The notes: generated from the letters alone by a model not told the origin. Positions 1-9,578 are shown, numbered from the stretch's first letter. The stretch is 64,000 nt of DNA from RPQJ01 sp963698735 (GCA_963698735.1 CAVOSA010000037.1:172527-236526), one strand, 5' to 3'. A program made the numbers and translations.

Positions 1-936
1 TTCGTGCACTTCGCCAGGGGTGAGCTCGGTGGTCGTGTGATACCGGACGAGATGGGCGTACCAGAGATCGCCGCTCGGCAGGTCCGACCACCCAGCGGTG
101 GCGCGTGCCTTCGGCAGGTATTCCTGCGCGAGGTAATCGTGCAGTCGTCGATACGCTGGCAGCACTTTCGTGCGCAGCTTCTCGTCGTAAGCCCGCAGCA
201 ACCGGTTGCGGTCGGCCACGGTCGGTCCCGCCGGGAAATTGAGCAGCGGCTGCCAGAACACCGTCTGCTTCGGATCCTCGAGTCGGCCGAAGGCTTCGAG
301 CTGCGGCAGCGTGCGCTCGACCACGTCTTGCGGCAGCACCACGCCCTTGCCCACGCCGGCGCGCAGGTTGTTGATGGCCTGGTCCACCCACGCCACGAAG
401 CCGTCCATGCGCGACAGGAAATTGTCGTAGTCGCGCGTCGTGCGGAACGGGTGCGCGCCCTTGCCGGACCCCAGCTGCGCGAAGGTGTTCGGCCAGCTGT
501 CGAGCTGGTTGATCGCGAGCAGTTCGCTCGGATACCGGTAGCCGCCGATGTTCAGTTCGCGCTGGAGCTTGAACGCCTCGTACGTGACGAGATCTTCGCC
601 GGCAAGCTGCTGCGGATCGACCGCCTGCAGCTTCTCGAGCGATTCCTGCTCGACACCGAGCGAGTCCGCCATCCAGCTCATGCTCGCGTAGTCGCCGAAG
701 CGGTCGTCGAACCGGTGGTCGCCGAGTCCGGTCGCGTAGATCGGGTTCAGCGCGAGGTACTGGTCGAAGTAGGTCTCGACGACGCGGTAGAGCTTGACGG
801 TATCCGCGTTCGAAGCCCGCAGCGGCGCAGAGAGCTCCGAGGGCTGCTCCTCCGCGCGCGTTGGCGGCTCGGGGGCGAAATCGCAGCCCGCCAGCGCGAG
901 CGCGCCTGCCAGCAGCAGGAAAGTGGGGCGTTTCAT
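1..936 (-). CDS. DUF885 family lipoprotein (N-terminal part, runs off window)
   Basis: The translation begins MKRPTFLLLAGALALAGCDF, a lipoprotein signal peptide with the lipobox LAGC, so the mature protein is probably membrane-anchored on the periplasmic side. The body resembles DUF885 proteins, a peptidase-like family of uncertain activity: an N-terminal stretch with YFDQYLALNPIYATGLGDHRFDDRF, which matches the equivalent part of the next gene. About 312 residues are present; the C-terminal half, where the family's HEASPGHH-type metal motif sits, lies outside the window. It is the downstream partner of a second DUF885 gene, with only 10 bases between them, so the two are probably co-transcribed and arose by duplication. 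Substrate is unknown. Confidence 0.8.
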   Translation of the reverse strand, partial: MKRPTFLLLAGALALAGCDFAPEPPTRAEEQPSELSAPLRASNADTVKLYRVVETYFDQYLALNPIYATGLGDHRFDDRFGDYASMSWMADSLGVEQESLEKLQAVDPQQLAGEDLVTYEAFKLQRELNIGGYRYPSELLAINQLDSWPNTFAQLGSGKGAHPFRTTRDYDNFLSRMDGFVAWVDQAINNLRAGVGKGVVLPQDVVERTLPQLEAFGRLEDPKQTVFWQPLLNFPAGPTVADRNRLLRAYDEKLRTKVLPAYRRLHDYLAQEYLPKARATAGWSDLPSGDLWYAHLVRYHTTTELTPGEVHE

Positions 937-946
937 CGGCACCGGG

Positions 947-2773
947 TCAACGCTGCGCCGCGATCCAGCGCTCGACCTTCGCTTCGAGCACGTCCATCGG
1001 GACGGCGCCGTCGGACAGCACTTCGCGGTGGAAGTCGCGCAGGTCGAACTTCGGCCCGAGCGCCTGCTCGGCCTTGCGCCGCAAGCCCTGGATGCGCAGG
1101 TCACCGACCTTGTACCCGAGCGCCTGGCCCGGCCACGCGATGTAGCGCTCGACTTCGGACACGACGTCGGATTCGGCCATCGTCGAGTTGTCGAGCATGA
1201 ACTTGATCGCCTGCTCGCGTGACCAGCCCTTCGCATGCAGCCCCGTGTCGACCACGAGGCGCATCGCACGCAGCTGCTCGTCGTTGAGACGGCCGTACCA
1301 CTGGTACGGGTCGGTGAAGAGGCCGAGTTCCTTGCCGAGCGACTCCGCATACAGCGCCCAGCCTTCGACGTATGCCGTGTAGTCGCCGCCGAAGCGGCGG
1401 AATCGCGGCACGCCGTCGAGTTCCTGCTGGATCGACACCTGGAAGTGGTGGCCGGGGGACGCTTCGTGCAGCGACAGCGTCTCCATGCCGAACTTCGGCT
1501 GTGCCTTCAGGTTGAACGTGTTGACGTAGAAGATCCCGGGCCGCGAGCCGTCCGCCGATGGCTGCTGGTAATAGGCGCCCGCGGCGGATTCGGCGCGGAA
1601 GGCCTCGACCTCGCGCACTTCGTAGTCGGCCTTCGGGAACACCGAGAACAGCCTGGGCAGCGCGGCATCGATGCGCGCCTTGAGCGTGCGATAGCCGGCG
1701 AGCAGGTCCGAGCCCTGCGTGAAGTAGAACTGCGGATCGGTTTCAAGGAACGTGAAGAACGCCTCGAGGTCGCCCTTGAATCCAACCTGCTGCCGCACCT
1801 TGTCCATTTCGCCGAGGATGCGCTTGACCTCGCTGAGACCCAGCGCGTGGATCTCGTCGGGTGTCATGTTCGTCGTGGTGTGCTCCTGGACGTAGTAGCC
1901 GTACCACGCCTGGCCGTCCGGCAGCGCGGTCCAGCCGACGCTTGTGCGCGTCTGCGGCAGGTACTCGTCGCGCACGAAGTCTCGCAGCCGCCGGTAGGCG
2001 GGCAGCACTCTCGTGTCGATCGTGCGCGTGAATTCCGCCGTCAAGCGATCGCGGTCTGCGGCGGAGAAGCCAGCCGGAAACTGCGTGACCGGCGTGAAGT
2101 ACTGGCTGTCCTTCGCCTGCGGCACGACCATCGCGTCGAGCTGCGCGAGGACCTTTTCCATCACCGGGCGCGGCTGCACGACGCCCTTCGCCGCGCCTTC
2201 GCGCATGTTGACGATGGCCTGGTCCATCCACACGGCGAGTCCATCCAGCCGCTTCAGCCAGTGCTCGTAGTCCTGCACGGTTTCGAACGGCTGCGCATTC
2301 GTGCCTGAGCCGAGTGCCGGCATGACCGTGAGCAGGCCGCCCGCCTGGTTGATCGGCAGCAGGTGGAACGGGAAGCGCTCGGCGCGCACTTCGCGCTCGC
2401 GCTCGTACAGGAAGATGTCGTAGGAAATGCGGTCGGACGGCGCGAGTACATCCGGGTCGATGGCGCGGATCGCAGCGAGATACCGTTGGTTCATCGCGCG
2501 CGCAGCGGCGAGGTACTCGGGCCCGATCGAATTGGGCAGCTGGTCGTCGTAGCGATGGTCGCCGATGTAGGTTGCCAGCACCGGATTCGCGCGCAGGTTG
2601 TCCTCGAAATAACTTTCGAAGAGCGCGTCGAGCTGCTGCCTGGTGTCGGTGCTCGCGGCGGCGGTCCCGGCGACAGGAGACGTCTCCGCCGGCCTGGAAG
2701 GTGCGGTTACGCATCCCTGCAGCGTGAACGCGATGGCGATGCCGAGAAGCGTGGTGACGGTGCGGAGCGACAT
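947..2773 (-). CDS. DUF885 family lipoprotein
   Basis: A protein of about 608 residues with a lipoprotein signal (AIAFTLQGCVTAP, lipobox LQGC) followed by a full DUF885 domain. The motif HEASPGHHFQ near residue 436 is the conserved His/Glu cluster of this family and suggests a metal-dependent hydrolase, possibly a peptidase; this is family inference, as most DUF885 members are uncharacterised. The ATG at 2773 is preferred over the TTG one codon upstream. It is followed 10 bases later by a second DUF885 lipoprotein in the same orientation, forming a tandem pair. The short gap to the thiolase gene upstream (2774-2815) leaves room for a promoter but co-transcription is also possible. Confidence 0.88.
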   Translation of the reverse strand: MSLRTVTTLLGIAIAFTLQGCVTAPSRPAETSPVAGTAAASTDTRQQLDALFESYFEDNLRANPVLATYIGDHRYDDQLPNSIGPEYLAAARAMNQRYLAAIRAIDPDVLAPSDRISYDIFLYEREREVRAERFPFHLLPINQAGGLLTVMPALGSGTNAQPFETVQDYEHWLKRLDGLAVWMDQAIVNMREGAAKGVVQPRPVMEKVLAQLDAMVVPQAKDSQYFTPVTQFPAGFSAADRDRLTAEFTRTIDTRVLPAYRRLRDFVRDEYLPQTRTSVGWTALPDGQAWYGYYVQEHTTTNMTPDEIHALGLSEVKRILGEMDKVRQQVGFKGDLEAFFTFLETDPQFYFTQGSDLLAGYRTLKARIDAALPRLFSVFPKADYEVREVEAFRAESAAGAYYQQPSADGSRPGIFYVNTFNLKAQPKFGMETLSLHEASPGHHFQVSIQQELDGVPRFRRFGGDYTAYVEGWALYAESLGKELGLFTDPYQWYGRLNDEQLRAMRLVVDTGLHAKGWSREQAIKFMLDNSTMAESDVVSEVERYIAWPGQALGYKVGDLRIQGLRRKAEQALGPKFDLRDFHREVLSDGAVPMDVLEAKVERWIAAQR

Positions 2774-2815
2774 CAATGGTGATCCTTGCGCGTGCGAGGC
2801 CGCGATTATAGGGGT

Positions 2816-4099
2816 TCAGCGTTCCACGATCGCCGTGACGCCCATGCCACCCGCCGTGCAGATCGAAATCAGCCCGCGGCCGCCGCCGCGCCGCTCGATC
2901 TGCTTGGCGAGCGTCGCGATGATGCGGGCGCCAGTGGCGGCGAAAGGGTGTCCCAGTGCGAGGCTGCTGCCGTTGACGTTCAGGCGCGCGCGGTCGATCG
3001 CTCCGAGCGGACGCTCCAGCCCGAGCCGGTCGCGGCAGAACTCCGCGGATTCCCAGGCCGCGAGCGTGCAGAGCACCTGCGCGGCGAACGCCTCGTGGAT
3101 CTCGTAGAAATCGAAATCCTGCAGCGTGACACCGGCATCCCCGAGCATGCGCGGCACCGCGTAGGCCGGCGCCATCAGCAGGCCTTCGTCCTTGAGGAAA
3201 TCGACCGCAGCAACCTTGCCGAATGTCAGATAGGCCTGGATCGGCAGCCCGCGCGCCTGCGCCCACTGCTCGCTCGCGAGCAGGACGGCCGCAGCGCCGT
3301 CGGTCATCGGCGTTGAATTGCCGGCGGTCAACGTCGCGCTGCCCTCCACGGGAAACGCGGGCTTCAGGCGCGCAAGCTTTTCCAGCGTGGTGTCGCGGCG
3401 CAGGTTGTCGTCGCGCTGCAGACCGCGAAACTCGAACACCAGGTCGTCGTAGAAACCCGCGTCGTAGGCAGCCGCCGCGCGGCGATGGCTCTCGAGGGCG
3501 AGTTCGTCCTGTGCCTCACGGCGGATGCCCCAGCGCCGGGCCATCAGCTCGCAGCTCTGCCCCATGTTCAGGCCCGTCCGTGGCTCGGCGACTGCGGGAA
3601 AGCTGGGTTTCCAGTGGCCCGGCCGCAGCGAACCCCACGGCGCGAGGCGTTCCCCCAGCGAGCGCCCGCGCGCGCTCCGCAGCAGGATCCGCCGCAGGTT
3701 GTCGTTGATGCCGATCGGCGCATCGCTCGCCGTGTCGACGCCCGCCGCTATCGCGCTGTCGATCTGGCCGGCGGCGATCTTGAGGCCCAGCAGGATTGCG
3801 GTTTCGAGGCTCGTGCCGCACGCACGTTGCAGGTCGAACGCCGGCGTGTGCGGATCGAGAGTGGTGCCGAGCGCGGCTTCGCGCGTCAGGTTGAAGTCGC
3901 GGGGGCTCTTCAGCACGGCGCCGGCGCCGACGTCGCCGAGGCGCTCGCCCGCGAGCCGGTACTTGTCCGTCAGCGCCTGCAGGGCCGCGGTCAGCATCTC
4001 CTGGTTGCTGCATTCGGCGTAGGCGCCCATGGAGCGAGCGAAGGGAATCCGGGCGCCACCGACGATGGCGACGCGGCGAGCGGCGGTTCCGACGAGCAT
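2816..4099 (-). CDS. acetyl-CoA C-acyltransferase (thiolase, FadI-like)
   Basis: Thiolase-superfamily enzyme, expected to cleave 3-ketoacyl-CoA in beta-oxidation or to run the reverse condensation. From the ATG at 4099 it has 427 residues, close to FadI (about 436). The nucleophilic cysteine is Cys94 in QRACGTSLE; the C-terminal half has the HEAFAAQ, GHPFAATGAR and CTAGGMG motifs that supply the catalytic His and second Cys. GHPFAATGAR, rather than GHPxGATG, is typical of the FadI/trifunctional beta-subunit branch. An upstream in-frame extension of 20 residues has no thiolase similarity, which is why the internal ATG is chosen. No fadJ-type alpha subunit is adjacent, so the partner is unknown. 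Confidence 0.9.
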   Translation of the reverse strand: MLVGTAARRVAIVGGARIPFARSMGAYAECSNQEMLTAALQALTDKYRLAGERLGDVGAGAVLKSPRDFNLTREAALGTTLDPHTPAFDLQRACGTSLETAILLGLKIAAGQIDSAIAAGVDTASDAPIGINDNLRRILLRSARGRSLGERLAPWGSLRPGHWKPSFPAVAEPRTGLNMGQSCELMARRWGIRREAQDELALESHRRAAAAYDAGFYDDLVFEFRGLQRDDNLRRDTTLEKLARLKPAFPVEGSATLTAGNSTPMTDGAAAVLLASEQWAQARGLPIQAYLTFGKVAAVDFLKDEGLLMAPAYAVPRMLGDAGVTLQDFDFYEIHEAFAAQVLCTLAAWESAEFCRDRLGLERPLGAIDRARLNVNGSSLALGHPFAATGARIIATLAKQIERRGGGRGLISICTAGGMGVTAIVER

Positions 4100-4236
4100 A
4101 TGAGGTCCCTGGCAGGCCTGAAGGGAGCTCAGGGTACCCGTTAGTGGTCCGATCCTCACCCCGCGGGGTAGGCCCTGATATCCTTGGGGTCTTCCCCCAT
4201 CGAAAAAGGCCCGCCTCGCCAGGCGCGGACGTCACC

Positions 4237-4899
4237 ATGAGCCACCTGCAGCTTCGCGCGGCTGACGGCCACACCTTTTCGGCTTGGACTTCCAGGCCGG
4301 AAGGCCCTGCCCGTGGCGGAGTCGTCGTCGTCCAGGAGATCTTCGGCGTGACGGGCCACATCGAGCGCGTCGCGGACCAGTTCGCGGCCGAGGGCTATCT
4401 CGCCATCGCACCCGCCCTCTTCGACCGCCAGCAACGCGGCGTCAACCTCGCGTACGACGACGCGGGCATCGCGCAGGGTGTCGGTTACATGCAGCAGGCG
4501 GACTTCGGGCAGGTCATGGCCGACCTCAAGGCGGCAATCGATGCCGTCGCGCACGCCGGCGCGGTCGGCATGGTCGGCTACTGCTGGGGCGGCCTGGTCA
4601 CGTACCTGGCCGGCAGCCGCACGGGCATCGCGGCTGGCATTGCGTACTACGGCGGCGGGATCGCACGGATGCTGGAGCCCGTGCCGCGTTGCCCGATGCA
4701 GTTCCATTTCGGCGCACAGGACAGCCACATCCCATTGAGCGACGTCGAGAAGATCCGCGCTGCCTTTCCGCAAGGCGAGTACCACACGTACGCCGCCGGG
4801 CACGGCTTCAACTGCACGGACCGCGCCAGCTTCAATGCCGCAGCCGCGCACGAGGCGTTTGGACACGCGCGCGGGTTCTTCAGGCAGCACCTCGGGTAA
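4237..4899 (+). CDS. dienelactone hydrolase family protein
   Basis: An alpha/beta hydrolase of 220 residues. The catalytic triad of the dienelactone hydrolase family is visible: nucleophile Cys116 in GYCWGG, Asp162 in GAQDSHIP and His189 in AAGHGFNC. The family hydrolyses dienelactones of chlorocatechol breakdown, but many members act on unrelated esters, and no aromatic-degradation genes are nearby. The ATG at 4237 is chosen because the family similarity begins at once (MSHLQLRAADGHTFSAW); the open frame extends 31 codons upstream through sequence with no similarity. A hairpin-forming repeat separates it from the following dehydrogenase gene. Confidence 0.88.
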   Translation: MSHLQLRAADGHTFSAWTSRPEGPARGGVVVVQEIFGVTGHIERVADQFAAEGYLAIAPALFDRQQRGVNLAYDDAGIAQGVGYMQQADFGQVMADLKAAIDAVAHAGAVGMVGYCWGGLVTYLAGSRTGIAAGIAYYGGGIARMLEPVPRCPMQFHFGAQDSHIPLSDVEKIRAAFPQGEYHTYAAGHGFNCTDRASFNAAAAHEAFGHARGFFRQHLG

Positions 4900-4934
4900 A
4901 CGCCCACGCCCTCACCCCGTTGCCCTCACCCCAA

Positions 4935-4960
4935 CCCTCTCCCACAGGCGTGGGAGAGGG
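4935..4960. repeat. GAGAGGG-type palindromic repeat, copy 1
   Basis: A perfect 11-bp stem with arms CCCTCTCCCAC and GTGGGAGAGGG and loop AGGC, preceded by CCCTCACCCCAA. A nearly identical unit is at 28396-28421 and a degenerate one at 40245-40267. It lies between two co-directional genes and has no T-run, so it is a REP-like dispersed element rather than a standard terminator. Confidence 0.8.
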
Positions 4961-4983
4961 AGCCAGAAAGAGAGAACACCGCC

Positions 4984-6447
4984 ATGACGCTGAACCTCAA
5001 GGACCCTTCGCTGCTGCGGCAACAGTGCTACGTCGACGGCCAGTGGCTCGATGCGCGCACGGGCGGCACCCGCCAGGTCACGAATCCCGCGACCGGCGCA
5101 GTCATCGGCACGGTGCCCGACATGGGCACCGCAGAAACCCGCGTCGCCATTGAGGCGGCCGCGGCTGCATTCCCGGCGTGGGCCGCGCGCACGGCCAAGG
5201 ATCGGGCCACGCTGCTGCGCCGCTGGCACGACCTCATGCTGGCGCACGCCGACGACCTCGCGACGCTGATGACCGCCGAGCAGGGCAAGCCGCTCGCCGA
5301 AGCGAAAGGCGAAATCAACTACGCGGCGTCGTTCATCGAGTGGTTCGCCGAGGAAGGCAAGCGCGTCTACGGCGACGTCATCCCCGGCCACCAGCCCGAC
5401 AAGCGCATCTTCGTGCTGCGCCAGCCCGTCGGCGTCGTGGCCGCCATCACGCCGTGGAATTTCCCCGCGGCAATGATCACGCGCAAGGCCGGGCCGGCGC
5501 TGGCAGCGGGCTGCACCTTCGTCTGCAAGCCGGCGATGCAGACGCCGTACTCCGCGCTCGCGATGGCCGAACTCGCGCATCGTGCCGGCATCCCCAAGGG
5601 CGTGTTCAGCGTCATCACCGGGTCCGCCACGGAGATCGGCGGCGAAATGACGTCGAACCCCATCGTGCGCAAGGTCACGTTCACGGGCTCGACCGAAATC
5701 GGCAAGAAGCTCATGCAGCAGTGCGCCGGCACGCTCAAGAAGCTGTCGCTGGAACTCGGCGGCAACGCGCCATTCATCGTGTTCGACGACGCGGACCTCG
5801 ACCTGGCCGTGCAGGGCGCCATCGCCAGCAAGTACCGCAACACGGGCCAGACCTGCGTCTGTGCCAACCGCCTGCTGGTGCAGGAAGGCGTGTACGACGC
5901 GTTCGTCGCGAAGCTGGTGGACGCAGTGCGCAAGCTGCGCATCGGCGACGGCCTCAAGGGCGCGACGGAACAGGGCCCGCTGATCGACGACAAGGCGGTG
6001 GCGAAGGTCGAGGAGCACGTCGCGGATGCGCTCGGCAAGGGCGGCAGGATCGCGCTCGGCGGCAAGCGCCATGCGCTCGGCGGCACGTTCTTCGAGCCGA
6101 CGATCATCACGCACGTCAAGCCGAGCATGCTGGTCGCGCGCGAGGAAACCTTCGGCCCCGTCGCGCCGGTGTTCTCGTTCAAGGACGAGAAGGAAGCGAT
6201 CCGCATGGCGAACGACACCGAGTTCGGCCTCGCGTCGTACTTCTTCACGCGCGACCTCGCGCGGTCACTGCGCGTCGCTGAAGCGCTCGAGTACGGCATC
6301 GTCGGCCTCAACACCGGCCTGATCTCGACCGAGGTCGCGCCGTTCGGCGGCGTCAAGGAGTCCGGCTTCGGCCGCGAGGGCTCGAAGTACGGCATCCTCG
6401 ATTACACGGAACTCAAGTACCTCTGCATCGGCGGCATCGAGGGTTGA
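4984..6447 (+). CDS. gabD: NADP-type succinate-semialdehyde dehydrogenase
   Basis: Aldehyde dehydrogenase of 487 residues, the length of GabD, converting succinate semialdehyde to succinate at the end of GABA catabolism. Visible signatures are PWNFP near residue 158, the general base Glu257 in LELGGNAPF, and Cys291 in GQTCVCANR, where the pair C-x-C is the hallmark of GabD-type enzymes. The end of the gene overlaps the start of a Bcr/CflA-like exporter (TTGA overlap). It lies 5 kb upstream of a polyamine importer and gamma-aminobutyraldehyde dehydrogenase, so it plausibly completes putrescine breakdown; no GABA transaminase gene is in the window. Glutarate semialdehyde is an alternative substrate in this subfamily. 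Confidence 0.93.
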   Translation: MTLNLKDPSLLRQQCYVDGQWLDARTGGTRQVTNPATGAVIGTVPDMGTAETRVAIEAAAAAFPAWAARTAKDRATLLRRWHDLMLAHADDLATLMTAEQGKPLAEAKGEINYAASFIEWFAEEGKRVYGDVIPGHQPDKRIFVLRQPVGVVAAITPWNFPAAMITRKAGPALAAGCTFVCKPAMQTPYSALAMAELAHRAGIPKGVFSVITGSATEIGGEMTSNPIVRKVTFTGSTEIGKKLMQQCAGTLKKLSLELGGNAPFIVFDDADLDLAVQGAIASKYRNTGQTCVCANRLLVQEGVYDAFVAKLVDAVRKLRIGDGLKGATEQGPLIDDKAVAKVEEHVADALGKGGRIALGGKRHALGGTFFEPTIITHVKPSMLVAREETFGPVAPVFSFKDEKEAIRMANDTEFGLASYFFTRDLARSLRVAEALEYGIVGLNTGLISTEVAPFGGVKESGFGREGSKYGILDYTELKYLCIGGIEG

Positions 6448-7628
6448 ACCAGCGCTCGCTTATTTTCCTGCTGGCAATCATCGTCACGATCGCGTCGGTC
6501 TCGACCAACATCTACATCCCGGCGCTGCCGGCCGTCCGCGAGTATTTCGACGCCACGATCGCCGAGGCGCAGACCACGTTTTCGGTTGCGCTGCTCACGT
6601 TCGCGATCGGAATGCTCTTCTGGGGACCGTTCGCCGATCGCTACGGCCGTCGCGAGGCCATCCTGGCCGGGGTGGGATTGATGGCGGCAGGCTCCGTGGC
6701 CTGCCTGTTCGCCACCAACCTGAGCTGGCTGATCCTCGGACGCGGAGTGCTGGCCTTTGGCACGGCGACGGGCATCGCGGTGGCGCGGACCGTGGTCAGC
6801 GACCTCTTTCCGGACCGCATGGCCAGGACCCTGGCCCAGCTCGCCATCGTAGCCGTCGTGACGAGCGCGTCCGCGCCGGTCATTGGTGGCTTCCTGACCT
6901 CGTGGCTCGGCTGGCGTTCGGTCTTCGGCGCCCAGATCGTCATGGCAGTGGTGGTGGCGTGGCTCACGTGGAAGCACCTGCCGGAAACGCGGCCGGCCAC
7001 GACGCAGCCGCCGGCAGTGCTCGAGATGGTGCGGGTTGCGCACAGCCTCGTGAACAAGCCGCTGTACCTGAGCTGCGTGCTGCAGTCCTCCGCCGCGTAC
7101 TCGATGTTCGTGGTGTTCATCTCGCTGGCGCCCTACGTGATGGTCACGGCCATGGGCCGCTCGGCGACCGAATACGGCCTGTATTACCCGCTCATCTCGC
7201 TGGGCTACATCCTGGGCAACTGGGCGCTGGGCCGGTTCTCCTCACGCGGCCAGCACTGGATGATCGTATTCGGCGCGAGCGTGCAGATGCTCGCGGCGCT
7301 GGCAGCCGTCGCCTTCGTGGCGCTCGGTCTCCATCACCCGTTGTGGATCTTCGTGCCCATGGGCGTCCTGTATTTCGGCCAGGGGCTGTTCATGCCGCAC
7401 CTGACAGCGATCGCGGTGAACATGGCCCCATCCCACGCGACGGGAGTCGGCTCGAGCACGCTGGGCTTCCTCAACCAGTTCGCCTCGGCCGTGTGCGTGC
7501 AGGCCATGGGCCTGGTCGGGGCCGAAACCGCGATGCCGATGCTGCTGTTCTGCGCGGTCGCAGCTTTGTTCCAGCTGGCCGTGATCCGGTTTTCGCCGCG
7601 CCTGGAAACCAGGGGTCGAACCGAGTGA
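6444..7628 (+). CDS. MFS multidrug transporter, Bcr/CflA type
   Basis: A 394-residue major facilitator superfamily protein with about 12 hydrophobic segments. The first helix contains SVSTNIYIPALPAVREYF, the D-x-Y-x-P-like signature of the Bcr/CflA drug:H+ antiporter branch, and the loop between helices 2 and 3 carries the MFS motif A (GPFADRYGRREAI). It would export drugs or small metabolites across the inner membrane; substrate cannot be told from sequence. Translation starts at a TTG that overlaps the stop codon of gabD (TTGA), so it is translationally coupled to the dehydrogenase. A role in exporting a product of that pathway is possible but only inferred from position. Confidence 0.87.
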   Translation: MNQRSLIFLLAIIVTIASVSTNIYIPALPAVREYFDATIAEAQTTFSVALLTFAIGMLFWGPFADRYGRREAILAGVGLMAAGSVACLFATNLSWLILGRGVLAFGTATGIAVARTVVSDLFPDRMARTLAQLAIVAVVTSASAPVIGGFLTSWLGWRSVFGAQIVMAVVVAWLTWKHLPETRPATTQPPAVLEMVRVAHSLVNKPLYLSCVLQSSAAYSMFVVFISLAPYVMVTAMGRSATEYGLYYPLISLGYILGNWALGRFSSRGQHWMIVFGASVQMLAALAAVAFVALGLHHPLWIFVPMGVLYFGQGLFMPHLTAIAVNMAPSHATGVGSSTLGFLNQFASAVCVQAMGLVGAETAMPMLLFCAVAALFQLAVIRFSPRLETRGRTE

Positions 7629-7725
7629 CGGCCGGCCGTCGGCCGCGGGAATCTGCCCGGCCAACCCGGCCGAAACGGGACAGCGTGCTATCTTTCGCGG
7701 CACGGCCCGCCCCGCGTTCCCCAGC

Positions 7726-8823
7726 ATGACCTACCTCGGCACCCCAGACTTCGCGCACGGTTCGCAGGCCCGCGTCGGCATCCTGCTCGTCAACCTCGGC
7801 ACGCCGTCGGATCCGTCGCCGCAGGCGGTGCGCAGGTACCTGGCCGAATTCCTGTCGGACCCGCGCGTCATCGAGGCGCCCCGCCTGCTCTGGTGGCTGG
7901 TCCTGCATGGCGTCATCCTGCGCACGCGCCCGAAGCGCAGCGCGCACGCCTACCAGAAGATCTGGACGCCCGAGGGTTCGCCGCTGCTGATCGAGTCGCG
8001 CAAGCTCACGCAAGGCCTGGCCAACCGCCTGCAGCAGCGCTGGGGCGACAACGCGCTCGTCGATCTCGCCATGACCTACGGCGAGCCGTCGATCCGGTCG
8101 GTGCTCGAGCGGTTCCGCGAACAGAACGTGCAGCGTCTGCTGGTGCTGCCGCTCTATCCGCAGTATTCCTCGACGACGACCGGCAGCATTTTCGAGTTCG
8201 TCACGCGCGAACTGTCGAAGTGGCGCTGGATGCCCGAGCTGCGCTTCGTCAACCAGTACTGGCAGCGCGACAGCTACCTGTCAGCCGTCGCCGACAGCGT
8301 CACCGGGCACTGGCGCACGCACGGTCGCAAGCACCTGCTGTTCTCCTTCCATTCGATCCCGAAGCGGTACTTCCTCGCGGGCGACCCGTACCACTGCTTC
8401 TGCCTCGGCACGGCGCGCGGCGTCGCGCAGCGGCTCGGCCTCGCGGCGGACGAATGGTCGGTCGGCTTCCAGTCGCGATTCGGCCGTGAGGAGTGGCTCA
8501 AGCCGTACGTGGACGTGCTGCTGCAGGAGTACGCCAGCACCGGACCAAGGCGCGTCACCGTGGTCTGCCCCGGCTTCGCGACCGACTGCCTCGAGACGCT
8601 CGAGGAAATCAGCATGCAGAACCGCGAGTTGTTCCTTGCCAAGGGGGGAGAGGCGTTCGACTACGCACCCTGCCTCAACTCAAGCGCGGCGCACGTCGAG
8701 GTGATGGAAGACATCGTGCTGCAGCACACGGCCGGCTGGCCCGAGCTGACGGCCGACCGACCGGACGCAGCGGCCCTCGCCGCCATGCGCGAGCGCGCGC
8801 TCGCCCGCGGCGCGCAGCGCTGA
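7726..8823 (+). CDS. hemH: ferrochelatase
   Basis: Inserts ferrous iron into protoporphyrin IX in the last step of haem synthesis; usually peripheral to the inner membrane. The 365-residue protein shows GILLVNLGTPSDPSPQAVRRY at the N-terminus, LFSFHSIPKRY with the metal-site His in the middle, and VVCPGFATDCLETLEEI with the conserved acidic residues near the C-terminus. CFCLG (after DPYH) and the CPGF region are at positions where some ferrochelatases bind a 2Fe-2S cluster, but that is not demonstrated here. A 97-base gap precedes it. The following VOC-domain gene starts 23 bases downstream and is probably co-transcribed. Confidence 0.95.
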   Translation: MTYLGTPDFAHGSQARVGILLVNLGTPSDPSPQAVRRYLAEFLSDPRVIEAPRLLWWLVLHGVILRTRPKRSAHAYQKIWTPEGSPLLIESRKLTQGLANRLQQRWGDNALVDLAMTYGEPSIRSVLERFREQNVQRLLVLPLYPQYSSTTTGSIFEFVTRELSKWRWMPELRFVNQYWQRDSYLSAVADSVTGHWRTHGRKHLLFSFHSIPKRYFLAGDPYHCFCLGTARGVAQRLGLAADEWSVGFQSRFGREEWLKPYVDVLLQEYASTGPRRVTVVCPGFATDCLETLEEISMQNRELFLAKGGEAFDYAPCLNSSAAHVEVMEDIVLQHTAGWPELTADRPDAAALAAMRERALARGAQR

Positions 8824-8846
8824 CGGCCCGCCCCGGCCGGCCCGCC

Positions 8847-9572
8847 ATGCCGCTCGGAAGATTCCTCGAAATCAGCCTGGCCGCCGTCGACGTCGCGGAG
8901 TCGCTGGCGTTCTACGAGGCGCTTGGTTTCGTGCAGGCATCCGTCGGTGAGGCCTGGCGGCATCCGTACGCCGTCGTCACGGACGGACGGTTGAGCATCG
9001 GCCTGCACGGCACGGAGTTCGAAAGCCCTTTGCCGACGTGGGTCGCGCCTTCCCTGCGCGAGCGTCTCGACGCACTGGCCGCATTCGGCATCGAGATCGA
9101 GGACGCGCAGCTCGACGATCTCTCGCTGCACGAGGCTCGTTTCCGCGATCCGTCGGGCCAACTCATGCGACTGCTGGAGGCACGGACGTTCTCGTCGCCC
9201 GACCTGCCGGCCGGCCATGCCACCGAGCTCGGCTATTTCGAGGAGCTTGCCATCGCGACCACGAGCCTCCCCGACGCGAGCGCCTTCTGGGAACGCCTCG
9301 GGTTCGTCGCTTTCGAACCGGTCACGGAACCCTTTGTCAGGGTCGTCGCGTCCAGCCGCGACCTCAACGTGGGTCTTTACGCCGTGGACCTGCATGCGCC
9401 CACACTGGTGTTCTCCGCTGCGGACATGCCGGCGCGCGTTGCGAACCTGCGCGACCGGGGCTTCAGATTCTCGAAACGGCTGCCGCGGGCACTCGCTGCC
9501 ATTGACGCCGCAGTGCTCGAGGCGCCCGAAGGGACACAGTTGCTGCTGCTGGCGGAGCCTGGCGACGCCTGA
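8847..9572 (+). CDS. VOC family protein with two glyoxalase-like modules
   Basis: A 241-residue protein made of two vicinal-oxygen-chelate modules: one starting at FLEISLAAVDVAESLAFYEALGF and a second at YFEELAIATTSLPDASAFWERLGF. This tandem arrangement is seen in lactoylglutathione lyase-like and dioxygenase-like proteins, but the usual metal ligands are not clear, so no reaction is assigned. The ATG at 8847 follows 23 bases after hemH; the open frame extends far upstream inside hemH in another frame, and that part is rejected. Its end lies 6 bases from the convergent YceI gene. Confidence 0.8.
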   Translation: MPLGRFLEISLAAVDVAESLAFYEALGFVQASVGEAWRHPYAVVTDGRLSIGLHGTEFESPLPTWVAPSLRERLDALAAFGIEIEDAQLDDLSLHEARFRDPSGQLMRLLEARTFSSPDLPAGHATELGYFEELAIATTSLPDASAFWERLGFVAFEPVTEPFVRVVASSRDLNVGLYAVDLHAPTLVFSAADMPARVANLRDRGFRFSKRLPRALAAIDAAVLEAPEGTQLLLLAEPGDA

Positions 9573-9578
9573 TCGCCT

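Noticed and set aside
4..2308. Long plus-strand open frames of 398 and 357 codons
   Set aside because: They are antisense to the two DUF885 genes, which have signal peptides and family motifs; long antisense frames are expected at this GC content and these have no recognisable domain.
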